Shown: positions 33,595-42,730 of the stretch, piece after piece
How the letters are laid out: the number at the start of each line of letters is the position of its first letter
Position numbering within the stretch: position 1 is the stretch's first letter
Program-made: the position numbers and the translations under genes
The notes under the pieces: generated by a model
Databases searched by the model: none
Told to the model about the DNA's origin: nothing
Seen by the model: the letters and a program-made list of their open reading frames with translations, nothing else
From: Bryobacteraceae bacterium CoA2 C42
Lineage (GTDB): Bacteria; Acidobacteriota; Terriglobia; Bryobacterales; Bryobacteraceae
Direction: 5' to 3'
Length of the DNA: 44,191 bases
Assembly: GCA_019931245.1 (NCBI GenBank)
Contig: JAINDL010000036.1
Location: 1 to 44,191 of the forward strand

Positions 33595-34953
33595 CTAACG
33601 TCCGAAGGGCAGGGAGGTGGGGGAGTAGGACAGACCCAGGGTAAAACGGTAACCGCTGCGGTTCAAAGTTTGGGTGCTCAACTCAAATTGTCGGTATTCG
33701 ACAGATCCATTCATGCTGATCTCGGTGGTCAGGTTCCGCGTGACGCCGACCTGCGCCTGCCAGGAATCAAAGCTGTTACCGGAACCGGCGATTTCGGACA
33801 TCATATTACGCCCGATACTCGAGTTGACGTTCCAGTTCCGCGCGAAGGCGTAATCGGCGCTGGCTCCGTAGATACTGTTGAGAGAGGTCAGCAAGAATCC
33901 GTTGCCGGGGACTACGGCACGTTCGGCTGTTCCCCGGAAGGTACTGCGCCGGTAGCGCCGGCTGACGGAAAAGGAATACCCCGCCACCCACTGCCGAGAA
34001 TCGAACGCTTCGACCCCGCCCGAGCGTCCGAGCAGCGCGGCAATGACAGGATCAAGCGAGACTCGCCGGGTTCCGACCGTATGAACGGAGGACTGACTTC
34101 CGGAGGCGCTGACCTGCCAGTCCCGCCCAATTTGCCGGGCGACGGTTACGGTGACGCCGTGAATGTTCGATTCACCGAAACTGCGGCCAAAATTGAAATG
34201 CGAGAAGCGATAGTTAACGCCGATAGAGGTCCGGCGATTCACCCGGTAGAGCAATCCGGAATCGCCTCCGTAGATATTAACGCCCGCCAAAGCCCTATTC
34301 TGCCGGCGCACGACCCCCCCGTTTCCCCCGCCGACGATTTGCCAACGGGAATTCAACCGGTAGGCGAGCGACATCTGCGAGTTGACAAAGTAGATCCGAG
34401 TATCAAACAACTCACTGAGAGGAGCTGAAACAGGATCGGCCCCGATGCTTTGCAGGCCAAGAGGGTTGCCGAGCAGGCGGTTGGTCGAACTGGCGGTATT
34501 CGTCCAGTTCATTTCGAGATTGCGGCTTACCCGGCGGGCATAGGCCAGGGTCAGGGCCTGGTTGAAACCGCTGAAGCCTGGGAGCGAGGGAAAATGGTTG
34601 TAGTTGCCCGAATAGGAGAGACCCAGGACCGAGCGACGGCTCGCCTTTTGTCCCGCCACTTCGAATCCTCCCTGGACACCGTAGGAGCCGGCCGCGGGTG
34701 CCAGGTTTCCATCGGGACCGACCCGTAAGGCGCCCAAAAGCGTATCGTACGTCCCCGCGGCGTTGAAGGAAAAGCGGATCGGGACCGGGTCGGCACCCAC
34801 GCGCCCAACCTGCACCTGCCCACGGCCCATGATATTCGGGCCGTCGTAGGAGGAAGCGCTGTTGCTATCGCTCGTGTCCTGGGCCATGAGGGCGGACGCG
34901 AACAAGATCACCGGAAAAGTGCAGAAAAGAAAACGAAACACTGGCGCTTCCAA
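33595..34953 (-). CDS. Outer-membrane beta-barrel-like protein
   Basis: A 452-residue protein with a signal peptide (cleavage probably after LMAQ, residue 25). The rest is made of alternating polar and aromatic beta-strand-like segments such as RRSVLGLSYSGNYNHF, NLEMNWTNTASS and TSIGVNYRFSHFNF, ending in GYRFTLGLSYSPTSLPFGR. Many strands end in aromatic residues, as in outer-membrane barrels; no specific family is recognised. The DNA is clearly less GC-rich and less strand-skewed than the genes to its left. The receiver gene lies 16 nt downstream on the same strand and may be co-transcribed. The function could be a porin-like or surface protein. Confidence 0.75.
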   Translation of the reverse strand: MEAPVFRFLFCTFPVILFASALMAQDTSDSNSASSYDGPNIMGRGQVQVGRVGADPVPIRFSFNAAGTYDTLLGALRVGPDGNLAPAAGSYGVQGGFEVAGQKASRRSVLGLSYSGNYNHFPSLPGFSGFNQALTLAYARRVSRNLEMNWTNTASSTNRLLGNPLGLQSIGADPVSAPLSELFDTRIYFVNSQMSLAYRLNSRWQIVGGGNGGVVRRQNRALAGVNIYGGDSGLLYRVNRRTSIGVNYRFSHFNFGRSFGESNIHGVTVTVARQIGRDWQVSASGSQSSVHTVGTRRVSLDPVIAALLGRSGGVEAFDSRQWVAGYSFSVSRRYRRSTFRGTAERAVVPGNGFLLTSLNSIYGASADYAFARNWNVNSSIGRNMMSEIAGSGNSFDSWQAQVGVTRNLTTEISMNGSVEYRQFELSTQTLNRSGYRFTLGLSYSPTSLPFGR

Positions 34954-35188
34954 GAAAACTATCGACTGCCTAAGGCGAATTCTTTAGATCAATCTCTCCA
35001 AAATGATCAGGGAGAAACAAATTTATCTTAAGGTAGCAGGAAAGGCTCCGATGCGGCGATACAAAAGTGACCGCTTTCCTGAATTCATGAAACGCGTCAT
35101 GATCATAACGAGTCCCATTATGGCGAAACGGAAAACTCCTTCCAATGGAACGGTACCGCGGCGCACGTCACCCCGAAAAAGAGAGCCC
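34954..35188. other. Divergent intergenic region, barrel gene / DUF4139 gene
   Basis: About 235 bases, AT-rich compared with the rest of the window, with no convincing gene. An open frame runs through it into the DUF4139 gene from 35003, but the encoded segment is basic and low in coding character. TCATGA occurs twice (35085-35090 and 35097-35102) with 6 nt between, a possible operator. Promoters for both flanking genes should lie here. Confidence 0.5.
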
Positions 35189-37150
35189 ATGAAACCTGGT
35201 CTTGTTCCCGCTGTCCTGGCCGCCACCTCGCTGGTCGCCGCCGAATTGCCCGTCAAGCGGGTGGTCCTCTACAAACACGGAGTCGGCTTTTTCGAGCGCG
35301 CCGGGGAGGTGCCGAGCGGGCAGACGGCCCGGCTGGAATTCAAGCCCAACGAAATGAACGACGTGCTGAAGTCGCTCGTCGTCGATGCGCAGGGCGGCGG
35401 GCGGGTGACTGGAGTGCGCTACGACTCGGCCAACCCGGCGCAAAGTTCGCTCAAGGTGGATGCCGAAGCCCCGCTCGCGAAGTTCCTCGACGGACTGCGC
35501 GGGGCCAAGGTGGAGGTGGAGCTGGTGGCCGCCAAGGCTTCCGGGGCGATTGTCAGCGGCCGCGTAGTGCCGTCCAACGCGCAGAAACCACAGCAGGAGT
35601 TGCTCGTGCTGCTGACCGATGGCGGCGAGTTGCGGACGGTCGACCTCGCCGGCGCGAACTCGGTACGGCTCATCGACCCGCTGCTCCAGTTGAAGCTGCG
35701 GGAGTATCTGCAGTCGCTGGCCGGACTGCGGACTCAGGAGCAGCGCGCGGTCTACATCGACGGCGAATCGACGCAGGCGCGGCAAATCCGGGCCAGCTAT
35801 CTGCTGCCGACGCCGATCTGGAAGTCGAGCTACCGGCTAATTCTGGGCACGGCGCCGCTGCTTGAGGGCTGGGCGATTGTTGATAACACCACCGACAGTG
35901 ATTGGACCGGCATCACGCTGTCGCTCGTCTCCGGCAAGCCCGTAAGCTTCCAGAGCCGTCTGTACGCTCCGAAGTTTGTCGAACGGCCGTTTGCGGATCT
36001 GGCCGAGGAACAGGCCGTGGCGCCGGTCCTCTACGGGGCGGCGATGGCCGGCGGTCCACCGCCACCGGCGCCGGCGGCCATGGCGTCGCCGATGGTCAAA
36101 CGTTCGGTCGCGCGCCGCGACATGATGACCTCCATGTTCGCCGAAACGGCTCCGGCGCAGAGCAACGTGGCCGTCGAGACCGCGGGCCGGGAACTCGGCG
36201 AACTGTTCGAGTACGCCTTCGCTACCCCGGTGACGGTTAGGAGAAACGAATCGGCCATGCTGCCGTTTCTTCAGCAGCAGGTGCAGGCGCGCAAGCTGCT
36301 GATCTACAGCGACGAAAGCCAAGCCAATCCGCGCACCGCCTCCGAGATTACCAACAACACGGGCAAGACGCTCGACGGCGGGCCGATCACGGTCTTCGAT
36401 AACGGCGCCTACGCGGGCGAGGCGCTTGTAGAAACCGTCAAGGCGGGCGACAAACGCCTGATCTCCTACGGCATTGATCTGGGGACGCGGATTACGACCA
36501 ACTTCGATAGCGAGGAGCGGCAGGTGCGGGAGATCCGGGCCAACCGCGGCATCCTTTCGGCAAAAGCCAGCACCGTCGAGACCAAGACCTACACCATCAG
36601 GAACGTCGACCCGCGCGCCAAAACCCTCATCATCGAGCATCCGCTGCGTCCGGGTTACCGGCTGATCGGGGTAACGCCGGTGGAGAAGACCGCCACCGAC
36701 TACCGCTTCGCCGTCGAGCTGAAACCGAATGCCGAGCAGGCCTTTGCCGTCAAAGAGGAGATCGTTCACGACCAGTCCTACGAACTCTCCTCCTCCTCGC
36801 CCGACCAGATCGAGATTTTCCTGCGGAATCCGATTCTGACGGCGGCTGGCAAGCAGGCTCTCGGGAAGGTCCAGGCGCTTAAGGCGCAGATCGCCGCCGC
36901 CGACCGCTCGCTGCGGGCGATCGAGACGCAAACCGCCGGCCTGGTCAAGGATCAGGAGCGCCTGCGGGAGAACATCCGGTCATTGAACTCGGTGACCGGC
37001 CAGGAGCAGCAGGTGCAGCGGTATGCGCGCGACCTTGCCGAGCGCGAGACGCGGATAGTGGCGCTGCGGGATCAACTGCAGGCCGAGCAGCAGAAAAAGG
37101 CTGCGCTAGAATCGGAGTTAAATGCCTTTCTGGCCAACGTTACCTTTTGA
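35189..37150 (+). CDS. Exported DUF4139-type protein with C-terminal coiled coil
   Basis: A 653-residue protein. The start MKPGLVPAVLAATSLVAAE is a signal peptide, followed directly by LPVKRVVLYKHGVGFFER, the characteristic beginning of this family. The middle contains ARQIRASYLLPTPIWKSSYRL and WAIVDNTTDSDWTGITLSLVSGKPVSF, the DUF4139-type beta-rich core. Residues about 555-650 (KVQALKAQIAAADRSLRAIE and following) form a long heptad-like coiled coil. The ATG at 35189 with GAGAG upstream is chosen over more distant starts. It is probably periplasmic or envelope-bound; the biochemical role is not known to me. Confidence 0.8.
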   Translation: MKPGLVPAVLAATSLVAAELPVKRVVLYKHGVGFFERAGEVPSGQTARLEFKPNEMNDVLKSLVVDAQGGGRVTGVRYDSANPAQSSLKVDAEAPLAKFLDGLRGAKVEVELVAAKASGAIVSGRVVPSNAQKPQQELLVLLTDGGELRTVDLAGANSVRLIDPLLQLKLREYLQSLAGLRTQEQRAVYIDGESTQARQIRASYLLPTPIWKSSYRLILGTAPLLEGWAIVDNTTDSDWTGITLSLVSGKPVSFQSRLYAPKFVERPFADLAEEQAVAPVLYGAAMAGGPPPPAPAAMASPMVKRSVARRDMMTSMFAETAPAQSNVAVETAGRELGELFEYAFATPVTVRRNESAMLPFLQQQVQARKLLIYSDESQANPRTASEITNNTGKTLDGGPITVFDNGAYAGEALVETVKAGDKRLISYGIDLGTRITTNFDSEERQVREIRANRGILSAKASTVETKTYTIRNVDPRAKTLIIEHPLRPGYRLIGVTPVEKTATDYRFAVELKPNAEQAFAVKEEIVHDQSYELSSSSPDQIEIFLRNPILTAAGKQALGKVQALKAQIAAADRSLRAIETQTAGLVKDQERLRENIRSLNSVTGQEQQVQRYARDLAERETRIVALRDQLQAEQQKKAALESELNAFLANVTF

Positions 37151-37165
37151 GGCGGCCGGTCGGCC

Positions 37166-38125
37166 ATGCGCATTGCGCTGATCGGCTACGGGAGCGTCGG
37201 TCAGGCGTTCGCGCGGCTGCTCGAACGGCAGCGTCGGCGCTTCCCGTTTCGCATCACGGCCATTCAAACGCGACAGCGGACCGCCTATGACCCGCACGGT
37301 CTTCCCCTCGAGCCCGCCTGGGGCCCGCCCTCTCCGGTCGGCGAGTTCCTCGACCGGGCCGCGCCGGAGGTGGTCATTGAGATCACCTCGCTCAACCCGG
37401 TCGACGGCGAGCCGGCCATCAGCCACATCCGGGCGGCCTTCGCGCGTGGTTTGCCGGTGATCACCGCCAACAAAGGACCCATCGCCCACGCCTATTCGGC
37501 CCTTCGCGCCGAAGCCGCCGCCCGCCACATCCTGTTCCGGTTCGAGTCAACGGTCATGGACGGCTCTCCGGTTTTCAATCTGGTCCGCAACAGTCTGCCC
37601 GGGGTGGCGATCGACGGCATCAGCGGCGTGTTGAATTCAACTACAAAGGTGGTGCTGGCCGAGATGGTGCGGGGCCGCTCGTTTGCCGAGGGGATCGCCC
37701 TGGCGCAGCGGATGGGCATCGCCGAGGCGGACCCGTCCTATGACATCGATGGATGGGACTCCGCGGCCAAAACCGCGGCCCTGGCCAACGTCCTGATGGA
37801 TGGCAAGGTCACCCCGCAGAGCGTACGGCGGACCGGCATTGGGGCGATCACCCCGGACGAGGTGCGGCGTGCTGCCGCCGAGGGCACGGTGCTGGCCCTC
37901 GTTAGCCGCGTCCGGCGGGAGGCCGACGGGGCGCTCACCCTCACCACCCAGCCCGAGAGGCTGGCCCGGCACGATCTGCTGGCCAACGTCGACGGCACTT
38001 CCAATGTATTATTACTCCACACCGATCTGATGGGGACGCAGGGAATCGTCTCGGTCAGCCCGGGCGTCGAGCAGACGGCCTACGGATTGTTTGCCGATCT
38101 CGTCGATATCGCACAACAACTATGA
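37166..38125 (+). CDS. hom: Homoserine dehydrogenase
   Basis: A 319-residue NAD(P)-dependent enzyme reducing aspartate semialdehyde to homoserine, on the path to threonine and methionine. The nucleotide-binding start is IALIGYGSVGQAFARLL. VITANKGP (about 92-99), VLNSTTK and ADPSYDIDGWDSAAK (about 190-204, catalytic and metal region) are the family motifs. There is no C-terminal ACT regulatory domain, so threonine feedback through that domain is not expected. It overlaps the next gene by ATGA at 38122-38125, implying one operon. Confidence 0.9.
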   Translation: MRIALIGYGSVGQAFARLLERQRRRFPFRITAIQTRQRTAYDPHGLPLEPAWGPPSPVGEFLDRAAPEVVIEITSLNPVDGEPAISHIRAAFARGLPVITANKGPIAHAYSALRAEAAARHILFRFESTVMDGSPVFNLVRNSLPGVAIDGISGVLNSTTKVVLAEMVRGRSFAEGIALAQRMGIAEADPSYDIDGWDSAAKTAALANVLMDGKVTPQSVRRTGIGAITPDEVRRAAAEGTVLALVSRVRREADGALTLTTQPERLARHDLLANVDGTSNVLLLHTDLMGTQGIVSVSPGVEQTAYGLFADLVDIAQQL

Positions 38126-38916
38126 AAGTTCTCCGTTTTCTCTCGCAGGACCAGGTCCACGCCGGGGTCCTCATCGCCGGCGGCGTGCAGGCCTTTCCGT
38201 CGAACGATCTGCTCGGCATGATTCAATCGGGCGAGTGGCCCGCCTCCGCGGGACCCGTACTTCCCCTGGCCGAGGTGACCCCGATCCTGCCCTACGACGT
38301 CCCGCCCAAGATCTGGTGCATCGGGCTGAACTACCACTCCCACGCCGTCGATATCAACGCGGTGCAGCCGGAGGAGCCGGGCAGCTTCATGAAGCCGGCG
38401 TCCTGCATGTTTCCGCCCGCGGGCGAGATCGTGCTGCCGCCGCCGGCGGTGTCGAGCGACGTGGACGCTGAAGGTGAACTTGCGGTCGTGATCGGTCGTC
38501 GGGTGAAGGGCCTGGCCTCGCTCGAGGAGGCGCACGCGGCGATCTTCGGCTACACGACCACGCTCGATCTGACTGCCCTCGACGTGCTCGCCAAAAACCC
38601 GCGCTACCTGACGCGGGCCAAGTCGATGGATACCTTCTTTTCGTTCGGCCCGGTGATCGTCACCAAAGACGAGATCGCCGAGGTGAACGATCTTGAGGTG
38701 ATCACCGAACACAACGGCGCGGTCTGGTCGCGGGACTTCGTCCGGAACATGAAGCACCGGCCGCTCGAGCTCGTGCGGTTTCACAGTCAGGCGATGACGC
38801 TCTATCCGGGCGACATCATTTCGACGGGCTGTCCCAAGGGCGCCCGCATCAAGTCCGGCGATACGGTGCGGGCCCGGATCGACGGGGTCGGCACGCTGGG
38901 CGCCACGGTTCGCTAA
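38122..38916 (+). CDS. Fumarylacetoacetate hydrolase family protein
   Basis: A 264-residue protein of the FAH superfamily, metal-dependent enzymes that cleave or decarboxylate beta-keto acids. KIWCIGLNYHSHAVDI (about 63-78) carries the conserved NYxxHA motif. DVDAEGELAVVIG holds the metal-binding glutamates and TTTLDLTALD the third acidic ligand. GDIISTGCPKGARI near the C-terminus is typical (GT/SP motif). The substrate cannot be assigned; acylpyruvate or 2-hydroxyhepta-dienedioate-like compounds are family options. It is translationally coupled to homoserine dehydrogenase, but a shared pathway is not obvious. Confidence 0.88.
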   Translation: MKVLRFLSQDQVHAGVLIAGGVQAFPSNDLLGMIQSGEWPASAGPVLPLAEVTPILPYDVPPKIWCIGLNYHSHAVDINAVQPEEPGSFMKPASCMFPPAGEIVLPPPAVSSDVDAEGELAVVIGRRVKGLASLEEAHAAIFGYTTTLDLTALDVLAKNPRYLTRAKSMDTFFSFGPVIVTKDEIAEVNDLEVITEHNGAVWSRDFVRNMKHRPLELVRFHSQAMTLYPGDIISTGCPKGARIKSGDTVRARIDGVGTLGATVR

Positions 38917-38926
38917 ACTGTCGCTT

Positions 38927-39280
38927 ATGGCTTCGTCCTTGCAGCGCTTCATCCTTTGGGACTATCCGCGCGCCTCCTGGCAGTACGACGTGGTGGTCCT
39001 GCTGATTGTCGCGTTCATCTTTTTTACGCCGCGCGAGTGGTTCCGCGATCAGCCGCGGGCTTCCTCAATCGTGATGCTGCCGCTCGCCGGCGCCGACGAG
39101 GTGTTTTATCTGGAGCGGCAGTTGCTGGCCGATCTGGACGAGACTGGAAGGTTGGCCAAAGCGCGCGATTTACTGAAGAATAAGGACGGCAAGAAGCTCG
39201 ACGTGCAGCGGGTCGAGCCCCTGTACAACTCCGAGAAAGAGATAATCGGCTTTGCCGCCTACACCCGTTTTCGCAAGTAG
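38927..39280 (+). CDS. Small single-pass membrane protein, unknown
   Basis: A 117-residue protein. A short N-terminal cytoplasmic segment is followed by one hydrophobic helix (about 21-36, VVVLLIVAFIFFTP) and a mixed, charged C-terminal part (VFYLERQLLADLDETGRLAKARDLLKNKDGKKL) ending in IGFAAYTRFRK. I do not recognise the family. It starts 10 nt after the FAH-family gene and precedes a LolA-like gene, suggesting an envelope role. Codon use agrees with its neighbours. Confidence 0.62.
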   Translation: MASSLQRFILWDYPRASWQYDVVVLLIVAFIFFTPREWFRDQPRASSIVMLPLAGADEVFYLERQLLADLDETGRLAKARDLLKNKDGKKLDVQRVEPLYNSEKEIIGFAAYTRFRK

Positions 39281-39319
39281 GAAACGACTGGCCCGCTCTC
39301 TCCGTCAAACCACCGACCT

Positions 39320-39991
39320 ATGCGACCCTTTCTACTGCTCTGCCTGGCCGCGGCCACCCTCCGCGCCGCCGAAACTCTTGATCAGGTCCGCGCCCGGATG
39401 GACAGCGCCGCCGGCGCCTTTGTGTCGCTCACGGCGGACGTTGAGAAGGTGACCTATACGGCGGTTATCCGCGATACCCAGACCGAAAGCGGCACCTTCA
39501 CGCTCAAGAAAGTGAAGACCGGGGATCTGCGGGTCCGCATGGAAATCGCTAAGCCCAACGTGAAGTCGATCGCGCTCAGCCGCAACAAATATGAGCTCTA
39601 TCTGCCGAACATCAGGACCGTGCAGGAGTTTGATCTCGGCAAGTACCGGAGTCTCGTCGATCAGTTCCTGCTGCTCGGCTTCGGCACCCCAACCCGCGAA
39701 CTCCTCAAGAGTTACGACATGAAGGTGTTGGGCGCCGAGACGCTCAACGGCCGGGTGACGACCAAAGTGGAGTTGGTGCCGAAGGCCGCCGGGGTGCGCG
39801 AACACTTGAAGCGCGTGGAGATGTGGATTCCCCTCACCGACGGCAATCCGGTGCAGCAGAAGTTCTACCAGCCGAGCGGCGACTATTTCCTTTCGGCCTA
39901 TACCAACGTGAAGGTGAATCCAACCATCGCCGATGCCGACCTGGCCCTGAATCTCCCCAAGGGCACCAAACGCGAGTTCCCCCAGAAGTAA
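39320..39991 (+). CDS. LolA-like periplasmic lipoprotein carrier-type protein
   Basis: A 223-residue exported protein with a signal peptide (MRPFLLLCLAAATLRAA). The mature part starts with LDQVRARMDSAAGAFVSLTADVEKVTY, then GTFTLKKVKTGDLRVRMEIAKP and KYELYLPNIRTVQEFDL, the open beta-barrel pattern of the LolA/LolB fold. LolA shuttles lipoproteins from the LolCDE complex to the outer membrane. This protein may instead belong to a LolA-like group with another hydrophobic ligand, because no LolB or LolCDE genes are close. Confidence 0.75.
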   Translation: MRPFLLLCLAAATLRAAETLDQVRARMDSAAGAFVSLTADVEKVTYTAVIRDTQTESGTFTLKKVKTGDLRVRMEIAKPNVKSIALSRNKYELYLPNIRTVQEFDLGKYRSLVDQFLLLGFGTPTRELLKSYDMKVLGAETLNGRVTTKVELVPKAAGVREHLKRVEMWIPLTDGNPVQQKFYQPSGDYFLSAYTNVKVNPTIADADLALNLPKGTKREFPQK

Positions 39992-40036
39992 GTTTCCCCT
40001 TGCGGGAATGCCGCCGGGGACGGTACCGTTTGATAT

Positions 40037-40600
40037 ATGAATCGACGGCGCCTGCTGCAGACCATAGCCGCTTCTCCCGCCCTTCTGCCCGCGCAGCAGG
40101 TCAACCCTTCGCCCGACGAAAGCGCCGTGCTCAAGGCCGACTCGCCGGACGCGGCGGGCGAGCCGGTACGGCGGTTTTTCAGCCCGGCCCAGTTTGCTAC
40201 CCTGGGTGCGCTGGCGGAGCGGATTGCCCCCTCCATCGGGGGGCGGCCTGGGGCCAAAGAGGCTGAGGCGGCAGCCTTTCTCGACTTCTTGCTCGCTAGT
40301 TCGCCGCGCAGCCGCCAAGGGCTCTATCAGCGGGGGCTCGACTCGCTCGACCGTGCGGCCCGCGCCCGCTACCAGAAGGGCTTCGCCGAGTTGGGCGGCG
40401 CCGAGGCGGACGCCCTGCTGGCGCCGCTCAAAACCAAGTGGACCTACACGGCCCCGGCCGATCCGCAAGCCGCCTTTCTGCGAGCCGCCAAGGCCGACAT
40501 TCTGCGCGCGACAGCCAACTCGCGCGCCGCGGCCGAGGCCAACGCCGCGGGCCGCCGCCGCGCCACTGGCCTCAATCCCTACTGGCATGTGATCGATTAG
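40037..40600 (+). CDS. Gluconate 2-dehydrogenase subunit 3 family protein
   Basis: A 187-residue protein with an arginine-rich, Tat-like start ([19 protein letters not shown]). The body has the family pattern [24 protein letters not shown], then a helical segment around [18 protein letters not shown]. Subunit 3 proteins act as export escorts and small subunits of membrane-bound GMC dehydrogenases such as gluconate, fructose and sorbitol dehydrogenase. The large subunit is encoded 13 nt downstream, as expected. Confidence 0.87.
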   Translation: MNRRRLLQTIAASPALLPAQQVNPSPDESAVLKADSPDAAGEPVRRFFSPAQFATLGALAERIAPSIGGRPGAKEAEAAAFLDFLLASSPRSRQGLYQRGLDSLDRAARARYQKGFAELGGAEADALLAPLKTKWTYTAPADPQAAFLRAAKADILRATANSRAAAEANAAGRRRATGLNPYWHVID

Positions 40601-40613
40601 CGAAACGAACCCA

Positions 40614-42206
40614 ATGGCAAAATTTGACCACGATGTCGTGATTATCGGCTCCGGCGCCTCAGGCGGGATGGCCGCGTATGTGCTCGCCCAGGCTGGTGTC
40701 AAGTGCCTGATGCTCGAGGCCGGGCCGATGGTGGACTTCACGCGTCACCGCTCACTCAAGGCCGTTTATGATCTGCCGTTCCGCGGCTTTGGTGAGCCGG
40801 GACGCTTCCCGCACATCACACAGGCCTCCGAGTTCGACGCCAACCTGTGGATTGACGAGAAAAAAAACCCCTACTCCCATCCCGAGAACGATCCCTACTA
40901 CTGGGTGCGCATTCGCCTCCTGGGCGGCAAGACGCTCCGCTGGGGCCGCGCCTCCTGGCGGCTTTCCGACTACGAGTTCAAGTGCAAGGACCACGACGGC
41001 TGGGGCGAAAACTGGCCGATCTCGCTCGCCGACCTTGCGCCGTTCTACGACCGCGTCGAGCCGTTGATCCGGGTTTCGGGCCGGAACGAGGGCTGGGCGC
41101 AGATGCCCGACGGCAAGCTGCTCGCCGACGAGTCGGTGGACTCGTTGAGCATCCAGCGGTTCAACGCGAGCGCCAGGAAGCTTGGCGTGCCGACCACCAA
41201 GCCGCGGCGGGCTACCGGGACGCTCGCCAGTTCGGTGAATCTGCTGCTGCCCGTGGCGCAGGCCACCGGCAACCTGACCATTGTGCCCAACGCGATTGTC
41301 CGGGAGTTGGGCGTCGACCCGAAGACGGGTCTGGTAAACGCCGTTCACTACATCGACCGGCGGTCCAGGCGGGAGTACACGGTACCGGCGAAGGTGCTGC
41401 TGCTGGGGGCTTCGACCCTCGAATCGGCCCGGCTGCTGTTGAACAGCAAGAGCCGGCAGTTTCCAACCGGTCTTGCGAACACGAGCGGGGTGCTGGGCCG
41501 ATATCTCTTTGACCAGTTTTATGTCAAAAACACCGTGACGGCCCTCGTACCCGAGGCGCGGGGCGGCAAAGGGCCGCGGAATCTGATGGGTGGGGCCGGC
41601 TACGTGCCGCGCTTTACGAACCTGAAGCCCGGCAAGCCGGAGAAGAACTATTTGCGGGGCTGGGCTTGGGACTTCGGCAGTGGCGGAACGCCTTCGCCGG
41701 ACCTGTTTCCGCAATGGGGCGCGGAGTTGGCGCAGACGATGGCCGATGTACAGGGCGCTGGCTTTGCCATGACTACCATGGGCGAGAGTCTGCCGCGGTA
41801 TGAGCATCGCATCACGATTCATCCGACGCTGCGGGACGACTGGGGGATTCCGGCGCCGCACATCGAACAGCGGTACACCGAAAATGAGCACAATATGGCG
41901 AAGGATGCCATGGAGACCGGCGTGGCGCTCTGCCAGGGCGCCGGCTTTGAAGTGCTGGCGGCGCACGCCCAGATGGTGCCGCCGGGCGAGTCGATCCATG
42001 AACTCGGCACGTGCCGGATGGGCGCGGACCCGAAAAAATCGGTCCTGAACGCCTACAACCAGGCGCACGATGTCCGGAACCTGTTTGTCCTCGACGGCGG
42101 CGCGTTTCCGAGTGGCGGCGTCCAGAACCCGACGCTCACCATCATGGCGCTCACCATGCGGGCGAGCGAGTATCTGATGGAGCAGAAAAAACAGGGCAAG
42201 ATATAA
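40614..42206 (+). CDS. GMC-family FAD oxidoreductase (large subunit)
   Basis: A 530-residue flavoprotein. The FAD-binding motif is [17 protein letters not shown] (9-25), with [15 protein letters not shown] as the GMC-like second region. The C-terminal catalytic pair is in [11 protein letters not shown] (His) and [13 protein letters not shown] (Asn). It has no signal peptide of its own, fitting export with the Tat-type partner encoded upstream. The substrate is probably a sugar, sugar alcohol or aldonate that is oxidised on the periplasmic side. The pentaheme cytochrome 2 nt downstream is the likely electron acceptor. Confidence 0.92.
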   Translation: MAKFDHDVVIIGSGASGGMAAYVLAQAGVKCLMLEAGPMVDFTRHRSLKAVYDLPFRGFGEPGRFPHITQASEFDANLWIDEKKNPYSHPENDPYYWVRIRLLGGKTLRWGRASWRLSDYEFKCKDHDGWGENWPISLADLAPFYDRVEPLIRVSGRNEGWAQMPDGKLLADESVDSLSIQRFNASARKLGVPTTKPRRATGTLASSVNLLLPVAQATGNLTIVPNAIVRELGVDPKTGLVNAVHYIDRRSRREYTVPAKVLLLGASTLESARLLLNSKSRQFPTGLANTSGVLGRYLFDQFYVKNTVTALVPEARGGKGPRNLMGGAGYVPRFTNLKPGKPEKNYLRGWAWDFGSGGTPSPDLFPQWGAELAQTMADVQGAGFAMTTMGESLPRYEHRITIHPTLRDDWGIPAPHIEQRYTENEHNMAKDAMETGVALCQGAGFEVLAAHAQMVPPGESIHELGTCRMGADPKKSVLNAYNQAHDVRNLFVLDGGAFPSGGVQNPTLTIMALTMRASEYLMEQKKQGKI

Positions 42207-42208
42207 GT

Positions 42209-42706
42209 ATGCGGATTGCTGTCTTGCTTGCCGTCCTGTTGGCGGGTTTCCTGCTGGTGGCTCAGGGGCCGGCGCCGGTGACGGCGCCCGTCCAGCCCAT
42301 TCCCTACAGCCACGCGCTGCACGCGGGCAAATTGCAGTTGAAATGCGGGATGTGCCATGAAAACAAAGACCCGGGCGAGACGATGGGGCTGCCGGCGACG
42401 TCCAAATGCATGACCTGCCATCAGGCGGTCAAAACCGAAGCCGAACCGATTCAGAAGCTCAAAAGCTACTTTGACAGCAAGCGGGACGTGCCCTGGGTCC
42501 GGGTCTATCAGATTCCTGGATACGTTTATTTTTCGCACCGGGCGCATACCGAGGCGGGGGCGACTTGTCAGGAATGTCACGGAGCGGTGGCGGGCAGTGA
42601 AGTTTTAAAGCGGGAGACCGATATATCTATGGGGGGCTGTATGACTTGCCACCGGCAGAAGAAAGCGCCCCTGAATTGCACGTTTTGCCACGAACATCAG
42701 AACTAG
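42209..42706 (+). CDS. Pentaheme c-type cytochrome (c3/c7-like)
   Basis: A 165-residue exported protein with an N-terminal hydrophobic signal or anchor (about 4-18). Five CxxCH motifs are present: CGMCH, CMTCH, CQECH, CMTCH and CTFCH. YSHALH and FSHRAH supply probable distal histidine ligands, as in cytochrome c3/c7. The ATG at 42209 lies 2 nt after the GMC stop; an in-frame extension from 42011 is only shadow coding. Classical gluconate-type dehydrogenases use a larger triheme cytochrome, so this partner is unusual. Its job is probably to pass electrons from the dehydrogenase to the respiratory chain. Confidence 0.92.
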   Translation: MRIAVLLAVLLAGFLLVAQGPAPVTAPVQPIPYSHALHAGKLQLKCGMCHENKDPGETMGLPATSKCMTCHQAVKTEAEPIQKLKSYFDSKRDVPWVRVYQIPGYVYFSHRAHTEAGATCQECHGAVAGSEVLKRETDISMGGCMTCHRQKKAPLNCTFCHEHQN

Positions 42707-42730
42707 ACCAGTCTTCAGTTTTCCTCCTCC

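Noticed and set aside
33484-34428. Plus-strand open frame opposite the barrel-like gene
   Set aside because: The minus-strand gene has a signal peptide and barrel pattern; the plus frame has neither and no ribosome site.
35003-35188. Upstream extension of the DUF4139 protein by 62 residues
   Set aside because: The extension is basic and AT-rich, and would bury a clear signal peptide that starts at 35189.
42011-42208. Upstream extension of the pentaheme cytochrome
   Set aside because: It overlaps the GMC coding region in another frame; the ATG at 42209 starts a normal signal peptide.
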